Below, piece by piece: positions 1 through 5,287 of a stretch of DNA of 5,928 nucleotides (positions are counted from its first letter, which is position 1; each line of letters begins with the position of its first letter). Position numbers and translations under genes: made by a program. The DNA is from an uncultured Oscillospiraceae bacterium. GTDB taxonomy: Bacteria > Bacillota > Clostridia > Oscillospirales > Oscillospiraceae. Under the pieces are notes generated by a model. The model was not told where the DNA came from. It worked only from the letters and a program-made list of their open reading frames with translations, and searched no databases. The stretch lies in NCBI GenBank assembly GCA_934636045.1, contig CAKTZP010000124.1, positions 1-5,928 of the forward strand, read 5' to 3'.

Positions 1-73
1 CCCTTAGCTCAGTCGGTAGAGCAACGGACTGTTAATCCGTGTGTCGTTGGTTCGAGTCCAACAGGGGGAGCCA
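1..73 (+). tRNA. tRNA-Asn (anticodon GTT), 5' end cut by window
   Basis: The cloverleaf can be read directly. The D stem is GCTC 7-10 with GAGC 19-22. The anticodon stem is ACGGA 24-28 with TCCGT 36-40, around the loop CTGTTAA, which places anticodon GTT at 31-33 (asparagine). The variable loop is GTGTC 41-45. The T stem is GTTGG 46-50 with CCAAC 58-62, around TTCGAGT. The 3' acceptor strand is 63-69, the discriminator is G70 and CCA is encoded at 71-73. Only four bases of the 5' acceptor strand (CCCT, 1-4) are present, so the gene starts 3 nt before the window, giving the usual 76 nt. Its promoter is outside. It is followed after 3 nt by an intrinsic terminator. Confidence 0.97.
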
Positions 74-76
74 ATG

Positions 77-107
77 AAAAAGCATCTGCCGAAGCAGATG
101 CTTTTTT
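77..107 (+). terminator. Intrinsic terminator of tRNA-Asn
   Basis: A perfect 9-bp stem, AGCATCTGC (81-89) with GCAGATGCT (94-102), closes a CGAA loop. It is preceded by an A-run (77-81) and followed by T-run 102-107, so the A/T tails lengthen the stem and allow termination in either direction. It sits immediately after the tRNA CCA end. A near-identical hairpin in inverted orientation lies at 286-314, on the other side of the repeat element. Confidence 0.9.
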
Positions 108-285
108 CATACTGTCAAAAGAGTCCAATTTTGTTATTGCGAGGCCGCTTGCGGCCGTGGCAATCTCGCAGAATTGTTTTGTTTTTTAAATCGTTTTCGG
201 CGAATTCGGAACTGCCTGCATGAGATTGCTACGTCGGGCTATGCCCTCCTCGCAATGACATGCGGGATGGTTTTTGACACGCTCA
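107..285 (+). repeat. Palindromic intergenic repeat element, copy 1 (about 180 bp)
   Basis: This non-coding element has a second copy at about 4962-5194 in the same orientation. Its left end contains ACTGTCAAAA (111-120) and its right end TTTTTGACACGCTCA (271-285), so TGTCAAAA forms a short terminal inverted repeat. Inside are two arms, each a hairpin bounded by ATTGC and GCAAT. Arm 136-164 pairs 11 of 13 positions around a GCCGC-TTG-CGGC centre; arm 225-256 contains GGGC-TAT-GCCC. The arms are also inverted copies of each other (GTTATTGCGAGG versus CCTCGCAATGAC; GGCAATCTC versus GAGATTGC). Bases 143-181 are identical to 5055-5093. The ATTGCGAGG...GCAATCTC motif resembles a repeat seen between genes in many bacterial genomes, from general knowledge. 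It has no coding capacity of its own and resembles a MITE. Exact ends are uncertain by a few bases. Confidence 0.8.
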
Positions 286-314
286 AAAGCATCTGCTTCG
301 GCAGACGCTTTTTT
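286..314 (-). terminator. Terminator-like hairpin downstream of mocA, inverted copy of the tRNA terminator
   Basis: The stem AGCATCTGC (288-296) pairs with GCAGACGCT (301-309) around a TTCG loop, with one A-C mismatch and T-run 309-314. Read on the minus strand it is a hairpin with a CGAA loop followed by TTTT, 39 nt past the stop of the minus-strand mocA gene, so it probably terminates that gene and may work in both directions. Compared with the hairpin at 81-102 it matches as a reverse complement, loop included, with one difference. It directly abuts the right end of the repeat element. Confidence 0.75.
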
Positions 315-352
315 GTTATGTCGAGATTGCAGAAGCCCTCAGGCGAGGAAGG

Positions 353-940
353 TCAAGTTGCTTGATCGAGCTCAGATAGAGCGGCGCGGGTGTCGACATC
401 GGTGAGCTCCTCGGGGGAGACCTCGACGGTGAGCAGGCGGTCAGGCCAGCGCCGAATGACGGTGCTGCCGCCGTGATCCTCTGTCAGCGCCATGAGCTCC
501 TCGAAGAACTCCTTCGGAAAGATGCACGGGTTGCCGCGCTTGCCATTGTGCGAGGCGGCGACGATATTGCACGGGTGCTGCCGCCAGCATTCCACAATGC
601 GCTCGACCGATGCGTCGTCCAGCAGCGGCTGGTCGGCGACCATGTAAAGAATCGCATGACAGTCCTGCATGGCTCCCGTGCCAAGACGGATGGTATGGCT
701 GATGCCCCAGTCGGGGTGCTCGTTACGGATGACGGCAAAGCCGTGCTGCCGTGCCAACGCTTCAATCTCGGGATACTGCGTTACGACAGTAACGGCTGCG
801 AAGCGGTCAGCCGGGACGGAATCGAGCGCGTACTCGGCGATGGGTTTGCCGCGAAAGAGCGCGGCGAGCTTGTTGCCCTGATAACGGGTGGAATTGCCGG
901 CCGCCATGACGAGGCAGCCGATGCGGTCAGTATCCTGCAT
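353..940 (-). CDS. mocA: MocA-type molybdenum cofactor cytidylyltransferase
   Basis: A 195-aa protein, the normal length for MocA/YgfJ-type nucleotidyltransferases of the MobA-like NTP-transferase fold. Visible motifs are the N-terminal nucleotide-binding loop LVMAAGNSTRYQGNK (10-24, with R19 and K24), the metal/nucleotide site VADQP (101-105), RGNP (135-138), the GGS turn at 157-159 and DVDT (181-184). The AAG form of the loop and DQP favour MocA (CTP) over MobA (GTP, usually LAGG). The family joins CMP to molybdopterin-Mo to form MCD in the cytoplasm, the cofactor of xanthine dehydrogenase-type enzymes. The start is ATG 940-938, with AAAGGAG (954-948) 7 nt upstream. The gene is divergent from xdhABC, which encodes the likely client enzyme. 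The canonical Gly two residues after R19 is Gln here, with Gly next to it, which probably does no harm. A related Mo-hydroxylase accessory transferase with another nucleotide preference cannot be excluded. Confidence 0.87.
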   Translation of the reverse strand: MQDTDRIGCLVMAAGNSTRYQGNKLAALFRGKPIAEYALDSVPADRFAAVTVVTQYPEIEALARQHGFAVIRNEHPDWGISHTIRLGTGAMQDCHAILYMVADQPLLDDASVERIVECWRQHPCNIVAASHNGKRGNPCIFPKEFFEELMALTEDHGGSTVIRRWPDRLLTVEVSPEELTDVDTRAALSELDQAT

Positions 941-978
941 CGTAGGTCTCCTTTGCGGAAGAATCGTTGTTTATCTCC

Positions 979-1007
979 AGTATACCCGATTTCACGAGTT
1001 TTTTCCA
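979..1007 (-). promoter_or_regulatory. Putative sigma-A promoter for mocA
   Basis: On the minus strand, -35 TGGAAA (1007-1002, 4 of 6 to consensus) and -10 TATACT (984-979) are separated by 17 bp. Transcription would begin near 972, giving a leader of about 30 nt with the AAAGGAG site before ATG 940. This is a sequence match only. Confidence 0.55.
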
Positions 1008-1089
1008 CCGCTACCGTAATTTTGCACGCCTTGCTTTGTTCGCGATCGTCGAATTCTGCGTGATATCAAAAATAGGATAACGCCATTCC

Positions 1090-1118
1090 TTCATTTTCGT
1101 ATTTTTTTGTGTTATAGT
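1090..1118 (+). promoter_or_regulatory. Putative extended -10 promoter for xdhABC
   Basis: The -10 TATAGT (1113-1118) is preceded by TGT (1110-1112), an extended -10. A weak -35 (TTCATT, 1090-1095) lies 17 bp upstream. The region is AT-rich compared with its surroundings. The predicted start near 1125 leaves a leader of about 90 nt before the xdhA ATG. It is about 83 bp from the divergent mocA -35, so one regulator bound between them could control both; no convincing operator was found. Confidence 0.5.
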
Positions 1119-1164
1119 TAGAAAGGACAAAAGGAACGGAACACGTTTTTGTGGAATTCGTTTC

Positions 1165-1215
1165 ATGGAGCGCACGAGCGAGGCGTTCCAATATCAGGCT
1201 AGGAGGTTTACATAA
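1165..1215 (+). other. Possible 16-codon leader ORF overlapping the xdhA ribosome binding site
   Basis: ATG at 1165 opens a 16-codon frame (MERTSEAFQYQARRFT) ending with TAA at 1213-1215, one base before the xdhA ATG at 1217. Its Arg-Arg codons AGG AGG (1201-1206) are the xdhA Shine-Dalgarno sequence itself. A ribosome finishing this frame would land on the xdhA start, so translational coupling is possible. Only a weak GGAA (1153-1156) precedes its ATG, and a frame this short can easily arise by chance. Confidence 0.2.
1201..1206 (+). promoter_or_regulatory. Ribosome binding site that sets the xdhA start
   Basis: A perfect AGGAGG lies 10 nt upstream of ATG 1217. The same frame stays open back to GTG 1151, but that codon lacks a good ribosome binding site. 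Residues after 1217 (MNVGKSVARVDAYDKATG) match the usual N-terminus of XdhA-type subunits, so 1217 is chosen. Confidence 0.85.
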
Positions 1216-1216
1216 T

Positions 1217-3526
1217 ATGAATGTAGGCAAGAGCGTAGCCCGTGTCGACGCGTATGACAAGGCGACCGGCAGAGCCAAATACACGGACGATCTGTGCGAC
1301 AGCAGCGCGCTGATCACCCGCGTCGTCCGCTCCACCATTGCCAACGGCTATGTGAAATCCGTCGATACTTCTGCGGCGAAAAAGGTTCCCGGCGTGGTGA
1401 AGATCTTCACCTGCTTTGACGTGCCGGATATCAAATTCCCCACCGCCGGTCACCCGTGGTCGGTAGAGGAGGCGCATCAGGATGTCGCCGACCGCCGGCT
1501 GCTCAACCGCCATGTCCGCTATTACGGCGACGACGTCGCCGCGGTTGTTGCGGAGAATGAGGTCGCTGCTGCGCAGGCTGCGCATCTGATCAAGGTCGAA
1601 TATGAGGAGCTGCCCTTTGTTCTTGACCCCATCAAGGCAATGGCCGACGGCGCACCCGTGCTGCACAATGAATTCCCCCACAATATCCTGCGCCACTCCG
1701 ATATCCGCATCGGCAACTATGCGGAGGCCATCAAGGAGCCCGGGCTGATTTGCGTGGACAAGTGGTACGACACCCCCACCGTGCAGCACTGCCATATTGA
1801 AAACCATGTTGCCTACGCCTATGAGGAGGCGGGCAAGATCGTCGTTGTTTCCTCCACGCAGATCCCGCACATTGTCCGCCGCACCGTCGGCCAGGCGCTG
1901 GGTATGCCTTGGGGCAAGGTCCGCATCATTAAGCCTTACATTGGCGGCGGCTTTGGCAACAAGCAGGACACGCTGTATGAGCCGCTGGCTGCGTGGCTGT
2001 CCCTTCAGCTCGGCGGCCGTCTGGTCAAGATCGACATTCCCCGCGAGGACACCTTCGTGTCCAACCGCGTCCGCCATGCCATCCGTGCCCACCTTGTTTC
2101 GTGGCTGCGCCCGGACGGCACGTTCGTTGCACGCAAGGTTGAGCTGTTCTCCGATCAGGGCGCTTACGCATCCCACGGCCACAGCATCGTGGCGAAGGCC
2201 ATGGGTTCGTTCCCGCAGCTCTACCCCTGCCCCAATATGGAGTGCGATGCGTACACCGTGTTTACCAACAAGTCCGCTGCAGGCGCAATGCGCGGCTACG
2301 GCATGCCGCAGGCCTCGTGGGCACATGAGTGCCACATCGAGGATATCTGCACTGCGCTGGGCGTAGATTCGCTGCAATTCCGCCGCGACCACATCATGCC
2401 CGTCGGCTATGTGGACGGCTTCTCAAAGAACGAGAACTATTACGACAGCTTCAACCAGTGCTTCGACAAGGCCGTGGCGTACATGGACTATGACCGCAAG
2501 CACAAGGAATATGCTAACCAGACCGGCCCCATCCGCAAGGGCATCGGTATCGCGCCGTTCTGGTACAACACCGCCGTGTGGCCCATCTCGCTGGAGCATT
2601 CCTCCTGCCGCATGGTGCTCAATCAGGACGGCTCCATCCAGGTGCAGGTCGGCGAGACAGAGATCGGTCAGGGTGCGGATACCGTTTACGCACAGCTGGC
2701 TGCAGACGTCGTCGGCATCAAGGACTACCGCGATGTGCACGTTGTCTCCTGCCAGGATACGGATGTCACGCCGTTCGGCCTCGGCGCTTACGCCTCCCGC
2801 CAGACCTATGTGGTCGGCTTCTCCGTCACGCAGACCGGTAATATCCTGAAGGAAAAGATTCTGAAGTATGCCAACGAGCTGACGCGCGTTACCGTAGCCA
2901 ACCTTGAGATTATCGACAGCAACATCGTCCGCACGACGGACGGCCGCGTGCTGATGAGCCTCGGCGAGCTTGCCACCACGGCCTTCTATAGCCTGAGCCA
3001 CAGCGAGCATATCACTGCCGAGTCGACCTACCACATTAAAAACAACGCCTACTCCTTCGGCTGCTGCTGCGCCGAGGTCACGGTAGACATTCCCATGTGC
3101 AAGATCACGATCGACAAAATCATCAACGTGCACGACTGCGGCAAGCTCATCAACCCGCAGCTCGCCGCGGCGCAGGTGCACGGCGGCATGTCCATGGGCA
3201 TTGGCTATGGCATGTCCGAGCAGCTGCTGTTCGACGAAAAGACCGGCAAGCCGCTGAACAATAACCTGCTGGACTATAAGCTGTCGTCTGTGATGGATCA
3301 TCCGCATCTGGAAGCGCAGTTCGTCGAAAATCCCGAGCCGACCAATCCCTTCGGAACGAAGGCTCTGGGCGAGCCGCCGGCCTGCCCGGTCGCTCCGGCC
3401 ATCCGCAACGCCGTGCTCAACGCCACCGGCGTGGCCATCGACAAGGCGCCCATGACCCCGCACATCCTCTTCGCCCGCTTCACCGAGGAAGGGCTGATCA
3501 ACGACCCGTGGAGAAAGGAGAACTAA
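1217..3526 (+). CDS. xdhA: Xanthine dehydrogenase-type molybdenum-binding subunit XdhA
   Basis: A 769-aa cytoplasmic catalytic subunit of a heterotrimeric molybdenum hydroxylase; E. coli XdhA is about 750 aa. An N-terminal a/b-hammerhead domain (about 7-125; RVDAYDKATGRAKYTDD) is followed by two Mo-cofactor domains. Cofactor and active-site motifs are SSTQIPH (212-218), GGGFGNKQD (243-251), GAMRGYG (356-362), GETEIGQGAD (479-488) and GEPP (718-721). By family alignment E719 is the catalytic base (bovine XDH Glu1261) and R359 the substrate-binding Arg880. The position of Glu802 is Gln250 here, which as I recall is also true of E. coli XdhA. The family hydroxylates xanthine or hypoxanthine using MCD with a sulfido ligand. 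Three adjacent cysteines (616-618) are a local oddity. It is first gene of xdhABC, 3 nt from xdhB. The subunit type is certain; the substrate (purine or another N-heterocycle or aldehyde) is inferred from overall similarity to E. coli XdhA. Confidence 0.93.
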   Translation: MNVGKSVARVDAYDKATGRAKYTDDLCDSSALITRVVRSTIANGYVKSVDTSAAKKVPGVVKIFTCFDVPDIKFPTAGHPWSVEEAHQDVADRRLLNRHVRYYGDDVAAVVAENEVAAAQAAHLIKVEYEELPFVLDPIKAMADGAPVLHNEFPHNILRHSDIRIGNYAEAIKEPGLICVDKWYDTPTVQHCHIENHVAYAYEEAGKIVVVSSTQIPHIVRRTVGQALGMPWGKVRIIKPYIGGGFGNKQDTLYEPLAAWLSLQLGGRLVKIDIPREDTFVSNRVRHAIRAHLVSWLRPDGTFVARKVELFSDQGAYASHGHSIVAKAMGSFPQLYPCPNMECDAYTVFTNKSAAGAMRGYGMPQASWAHECHIEDICTALGVDSLQFRRDHIMPVGYVDGFSKNENYYDSFNQCFDKAVAYMDYDRKHKEYANQTGPIRKGIGIAPFWYNTAVWPISLEHSSCRMVLNQDGSIQVQVGETEIGQGADTVYAQLAADVVGIKDYRDVHVVSCQDTDVTPFGLGAYASRQTYVVGFSVTQTGNILKEKILKYANELTRVTVANLEIIDSNIVRTTDGRVLMSLGELATTAFYSLSHSEHITAESTYHIKNNAYSFGCCCAEVTVDIPMCKITIDKIINVHDCGKLINPQLAAAQVHGGMSMGIGYGMSEQLLFDEKTGKPLNNNLLDYKLSSVMDHPHLEAQFVENPEPTNPFGTKALGEPPACPVAPAIRNAVLNATGVAIDKAPMTPHILFARFTEEGLINDPWRKEN

Positions 3527-3529
3527 GCC

Positions 3530-4411
3530 ATGTATGATATGAAGGAATATTACGAATCCGAAAGCGTACAGGACGCGATTCGGCTTCGTCTGGAGCATCC
3601 CGAGGCGCACATCATCGCCGGCGGCTCTGACGTTCTGGTGCAGATGCGCGAGGGCAAGCGCGCGGGGGTGGAGCTGATCTCCATCTACATGCTCGACGAG
3701 CTGCGCGGCGTGACGATCGACGAGGAAGAGAATATCCGCATCGGCAGTCTGACCAGCTTCTCCCACATTACCAAGAGCCCCATCATTCAGAAATACATCA
3801 ACGTGCTCGGCGAGGCGGTCGATCAGGTCGGCGGCCCGCAGATCCGCAACATCGGCACCATCGGCGGCAACACCTGCAATGGTGTGACCTCCGCCGACTC
3901 TGCCTCTACGCTGCACGCGTGGGAGGCCATCGTAGAGCTGACCGGCCCCGAGGGCACGCGCCGCGTGCCGATCAAGGACTTTTATCTGAAGGCGAAGGTC
4001 GTCGACATCCGCCCCGGCGAAATCCAGACGGCCATTCTCATTCCGAAGGCCAGCTACGAAAATACCTACGGCTATTATATCAAGTACGCCATGCGCAACG
4101 CGCTGGATATCGCGACGAACGGCTGCTCGGTCAACGTCCGCCTCTCCGCGGACAAGAAGACCTTCGACCGCGTCCGTGTGGCCTACGGTGTTGCAGGCCC
4201 CATTCCGATGCGCGCGCCGACGGCCGAGGCCTTCCTAAACGGCAAGGAAGTGACAATGGAAAACATCGTCGCCTTCTCCGAAAAGGTGCTCGAGGACATC
4301 AACCCCCGCGATTCGTGGCGCGCCAGCAAGGCCTTCCGGCAGCACGTGGCCGTGGAATCGGCAAAGCGCTGTGCCATCGAAGCAGTCAAGAGAGCAGGAG
4401 GTAGCATCTGA
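3530..4411 (+). CDS. xdhB: Xanthine dehydrogenase-type FAD-binding subunit XdhB
   Basis: A 293-aa subunit, essentially the length of E. coli XdhB (292 aa). It has the FAD-binding PCMH fold with AGGSDVLVQMREGK (30-43) and the second flavin motif PQIRNIGTIGGNTCNG (103-118), followed by SADSA. The C-terminal CO-dehydrogenase-flavoprotein-like domain covers about 175-285 and includes KYAMRNALDIAT and the SWRASKAFR stretch near the end. It takes electrons from the XdhC iron-sulfur clusters and passes them through FAD to the final acceptor, NAD+ in the typical enzyme; the acceptor here is not shown by sequence. No extra Cys cluster of the kind that binds 4Fe-4S in 4-hydroxybenzoyl-CoA reductase is seen. 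The start ATG 3530 has AAAGGAG (3514-3520) 9 nt upstream, inside the end of xdhA. Its TGA overlaps the xdhC ATG by one base, so the two are translationally coupled. Confidence 0.95.
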   Translation: MYDMKEYYESESVQDAIRLRLEHPEAHIIAGGSDVLVQMREGKRAGVELISIYMLDELRGVTIDEEENIRIGSLTSFSHITKSPIIQKYINVLGEAVDQVGGPQIRNIGTIGGNTCNGVTSADSASTLHAWEAIVELTGPEGTRRVPIKDFYLKAKVVDIRPGEIQTAILIPKASYENTYGYYIKYAMRNALDIATNGCSVNVRLSADKKTFDRVRVAYGVAGPIPMRAPTAEAFLNGKEVTMENIVAFSEKVLEDINPRDSWRASKAFRQHVAVESAKRCAIEAVKRAGGSI

Positions 4412-4911
4412 TGGAAAACCAGTATCGTCTTGTAAAGTATAACCTCAACGGCAAGGACGTCGCGCAGATGGTTGACGTGCGCGCCTCCCTGACCGATATG
4501 CTGCGCAACGATTTCCGCATGACCTCCGTCAAGAAGGGCTGCGAGGTCGGCGAGTGCGGTGCATGCACCGTGCTGATCGATGGCGAGGCATTCAACTCCT
4601 GTATCTACCTTGCGGTGTGGGCCAACGGCAAGAAGATCCGCACGCTGGAAAGCCTCGTCGGCCCGAACGGCGAGCTGTCCGACATCCAGCAGGCGTTCAT
4701 CGACGAAGCGGCCATCCAATGCGGCTTCTGCACGCCGGGCTTCATCATGACGGCCGTCGAGATCCTCGAAAGCGGCAAGGAATACACCGACGCCGAGCTG
4801 CGCAAGCTGCTGTCCGGCCACCTGTGCCGCTGCACCGGCTATGAGAACATCATGCGCGCGGTGAAGAAGACCATGTACAAACGCCTCGGCAAGGAAATGC
4901 CGGAGCAATAA
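4411..4911 (+). CDS. xdhC: Xanthine dehydrogenase-type [2Fe-2S] subunit XdhC
   Basis: A 166-aa electron-transfer subunit; E. coli XdhC is 159 aa. The N-terminal plant-type ferredoxin domain has the cluster ligands C44, C49, C52 and C64 (GCEVGECGACTVLIDG). The C-terminal all-helical [2Fe-2S] domain has C104, C107, C139 and C141 (QCGFCTPG and HLCRCTGY). All eight ligands are present, as is Q103, which contacts the molybdopterin in this family. Electrons pass from the Mo centre in XdhA through both clusters to FAD in XdhB. Start ATG 4411 overlaps the xdhB stop (ATGA-type) and has AGGAGG (4396-4401) 9 nt upstream. The name follows the E. coli xdhABC convention; in Rhodobacter, XdhC is instead a sulfuration chaperone, which this is not. 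It is the last gene of the operon, with a hairpin 20 nt after its stop. Confidence 0.96.
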   Translation: MENQYRLVKYNLNGKDVAQMVDVRASLTDMLRNDFRMTSVKKGCEVGECGACTVLIDGEAFNSCIYLAVWANGKKIRTLESLVGPNGELSDIQQAFIDEAAIQCGFCTPGFIMTAVEILESGKEYTDAELRKLLSGHLCRCTGYENIMRAVKKTMYKRLGKEMPEQ

Positions 4912-4930
4912 TTTCCATTTTCCAAGCCAC

Positions 4931-4961
4931 AACAGGCAGGAGCTTCGCGCTCCTGCCTGTT
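4931..4961 (+). terminator. Hairpin terminator after xdhABC, with an interrupted T-tract
   Basis: A perfect 13-bp stem runs 4931-4943 with 4949-4961 around a TTCGC loop (4944-4948). Only two T follow the GC-rich part before CAGACTGTC, the start of the repeat element, so the U-tract is poor. The same 27-nt hairpin core recurs exactly and in the same orientation at 5193-5219, where it is followed by TTTTATT. This fits an original terminator cut just after its stem by the repeat. Confidence 0.75.
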
Positions 4962-5194
4962 CAGACTGTCAAAAAAGTCCGATTAAGTCATTGCGATGTC
5001 GCAGCCGTTAGCGGCTTTGCCGCCTTACGGATGCGGTCACTCCGCTTGCCGGTCGGCCGCTTGCGGCCGTGGCAATCTCGCAGAATTGTTTTGATTTTCA
5101 GATGATTTTCGGCGAATTCGAAACTGCCTGCATGAGATTGCCACGTCGCTTCGCTCCTCGCAATGACATGCGGGGTAGTTTTTTGACACGCTCA
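4962..5194 (+). repeat. Palindromic intergenic repeat element, copy 2 (about 233 bp)
   Basis: This is the same element as at 107-285, same orientation. The left end is CAGACTGTCAAAAAAG (4962-4977) and the right end GTTTTTTGACACGCTCA (5178-5194), giving terminal inverted repeats TGTCAAAAAA. GTCATTGCGA (4987-4996) is inverted as TCGCAATGAC (5158-5167), and GGCAATCTC (5071-5079) as GAGATTGCC (5134-5142). Bases 5055-5093 equal 143-181, and the similarity continues with few changes to the right end. This copy has about 58 extra bases (about 4997-5054) in its left arm, made of mini-hairpins such as GCCG-TTAG-CGGC and GCGG-TCACT-CCGC. The element fills most of the 376-nt gap between xdhC and dus, and I see no gene in it. 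Short minus-strand reading through it gives the CHCEERSDVAIS peptide familiar from spurious ORFs. Confidence 0.82.
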
Positions 5195-5223
5195 GGCAGG
5201 AGCTTCGCGCTCCTGCCTGTTTT
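5193..5223 (+). terminator. Second copy of the xdhABC terminator hairpin, with intact T-tract
   Basis: The 11-bp stem 5193-5203 with 5209-5219 closes a TTCGC loop and is followed by TTTTATT. The 27-nt hairpin is identical to 4933-4959 and in the same orientation. It overlaps the right end of the repeat by about 2 nt. No plus-strand gene ends directly before it, so it is best read as the displaced or duplicated distal part of the xdhABC terminator. Confidence 0.8.
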
Positions 5224-5240
5224 ATTGTCCGCATCCGTTC

Positions 5241-5269
5241 TTGCGTTTTGTCACATTTTATGCTATTAT
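5241..5269 (+). promoter_or_regulatory. Putative extended -10 promoter for dus
   Basis: The -10 TATTAT (5264-5269, 5 of 6) is preceded by TGC (5261-5263), an extended -10. A weak -35 TTGCGT (5241-5246) lies 17 bp upstream. Transcription would begin near 5276, almost on top of the ribosome binding site (GAGGTG 5276-5281), so the leader would be very short, or a promoter slightly further upstream is used. Confidence 0.4.
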
Positions 5270-5287
5270 GTCCTCGAGGTGATTTTT

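Noticed and set aside
41..365. Two overlapping short plus-strand open frames (41-223 and 174-365)
   Set aside because: They run through the tRNA, its terminator and repeat copy 1. They are reading frames of structured non-coding DNA with no protein signature.
473..1063. 196-codon plus-strand frame opposite mocA
   Set aside because: It is antisense to a gene with clear NTP-transferase motifs and a good ribosome binding site, and has no recognisable motif itself.
1061..1068. Perfect palindrome TGATATCA between the divergent promoters as an operator
   Set aside because: Eight bases is too short, and nothing else supports a known regulator family site.
1151..1216. N-terminal extension of XdhA from GTG 1151
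   Set aside because: It has no good ribosome binding site, overlaps the leader, and adds residues outside the family N-terminus. AGGAGG before ATG 1217 explains the start better.
1119..1216. Moco, purine or other riboswitch in the xdhA leader
   Set aside because: The leader is short with only weak pairing, and no conserved riboswitch core was recognised.
1208..2392. 394-codon minus-strand frame opposite xdhA
   Set aside because: It is a GC-driven antisense shadow of xdhA, with composition rich in Ala, Gly, Val, Asp and Arg and no motif.
2423..3916. 497-codon minus-strand frame across xdhA and xdhB
   Set aside because: It is antisense to two genes with complete family motifs and spans their junction; it is a codon-bias artefact.
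4962..5194. CRISPR array or autonomous insertion sequence
   Set aside because: There are no regularly spaced repeats with unique spacers and no transposase frame; the structure is nested inverted repeats.
5037..5234. Minus-strand 65-codon open frame with the peptide CHCEERSDVAIS
   Set aside because: It is a translation of the repeat element and the terminator hairpin. This peptide is a familiar product of over-annotated intergenic repeats, and the frame has no ribosome binding site or domain.
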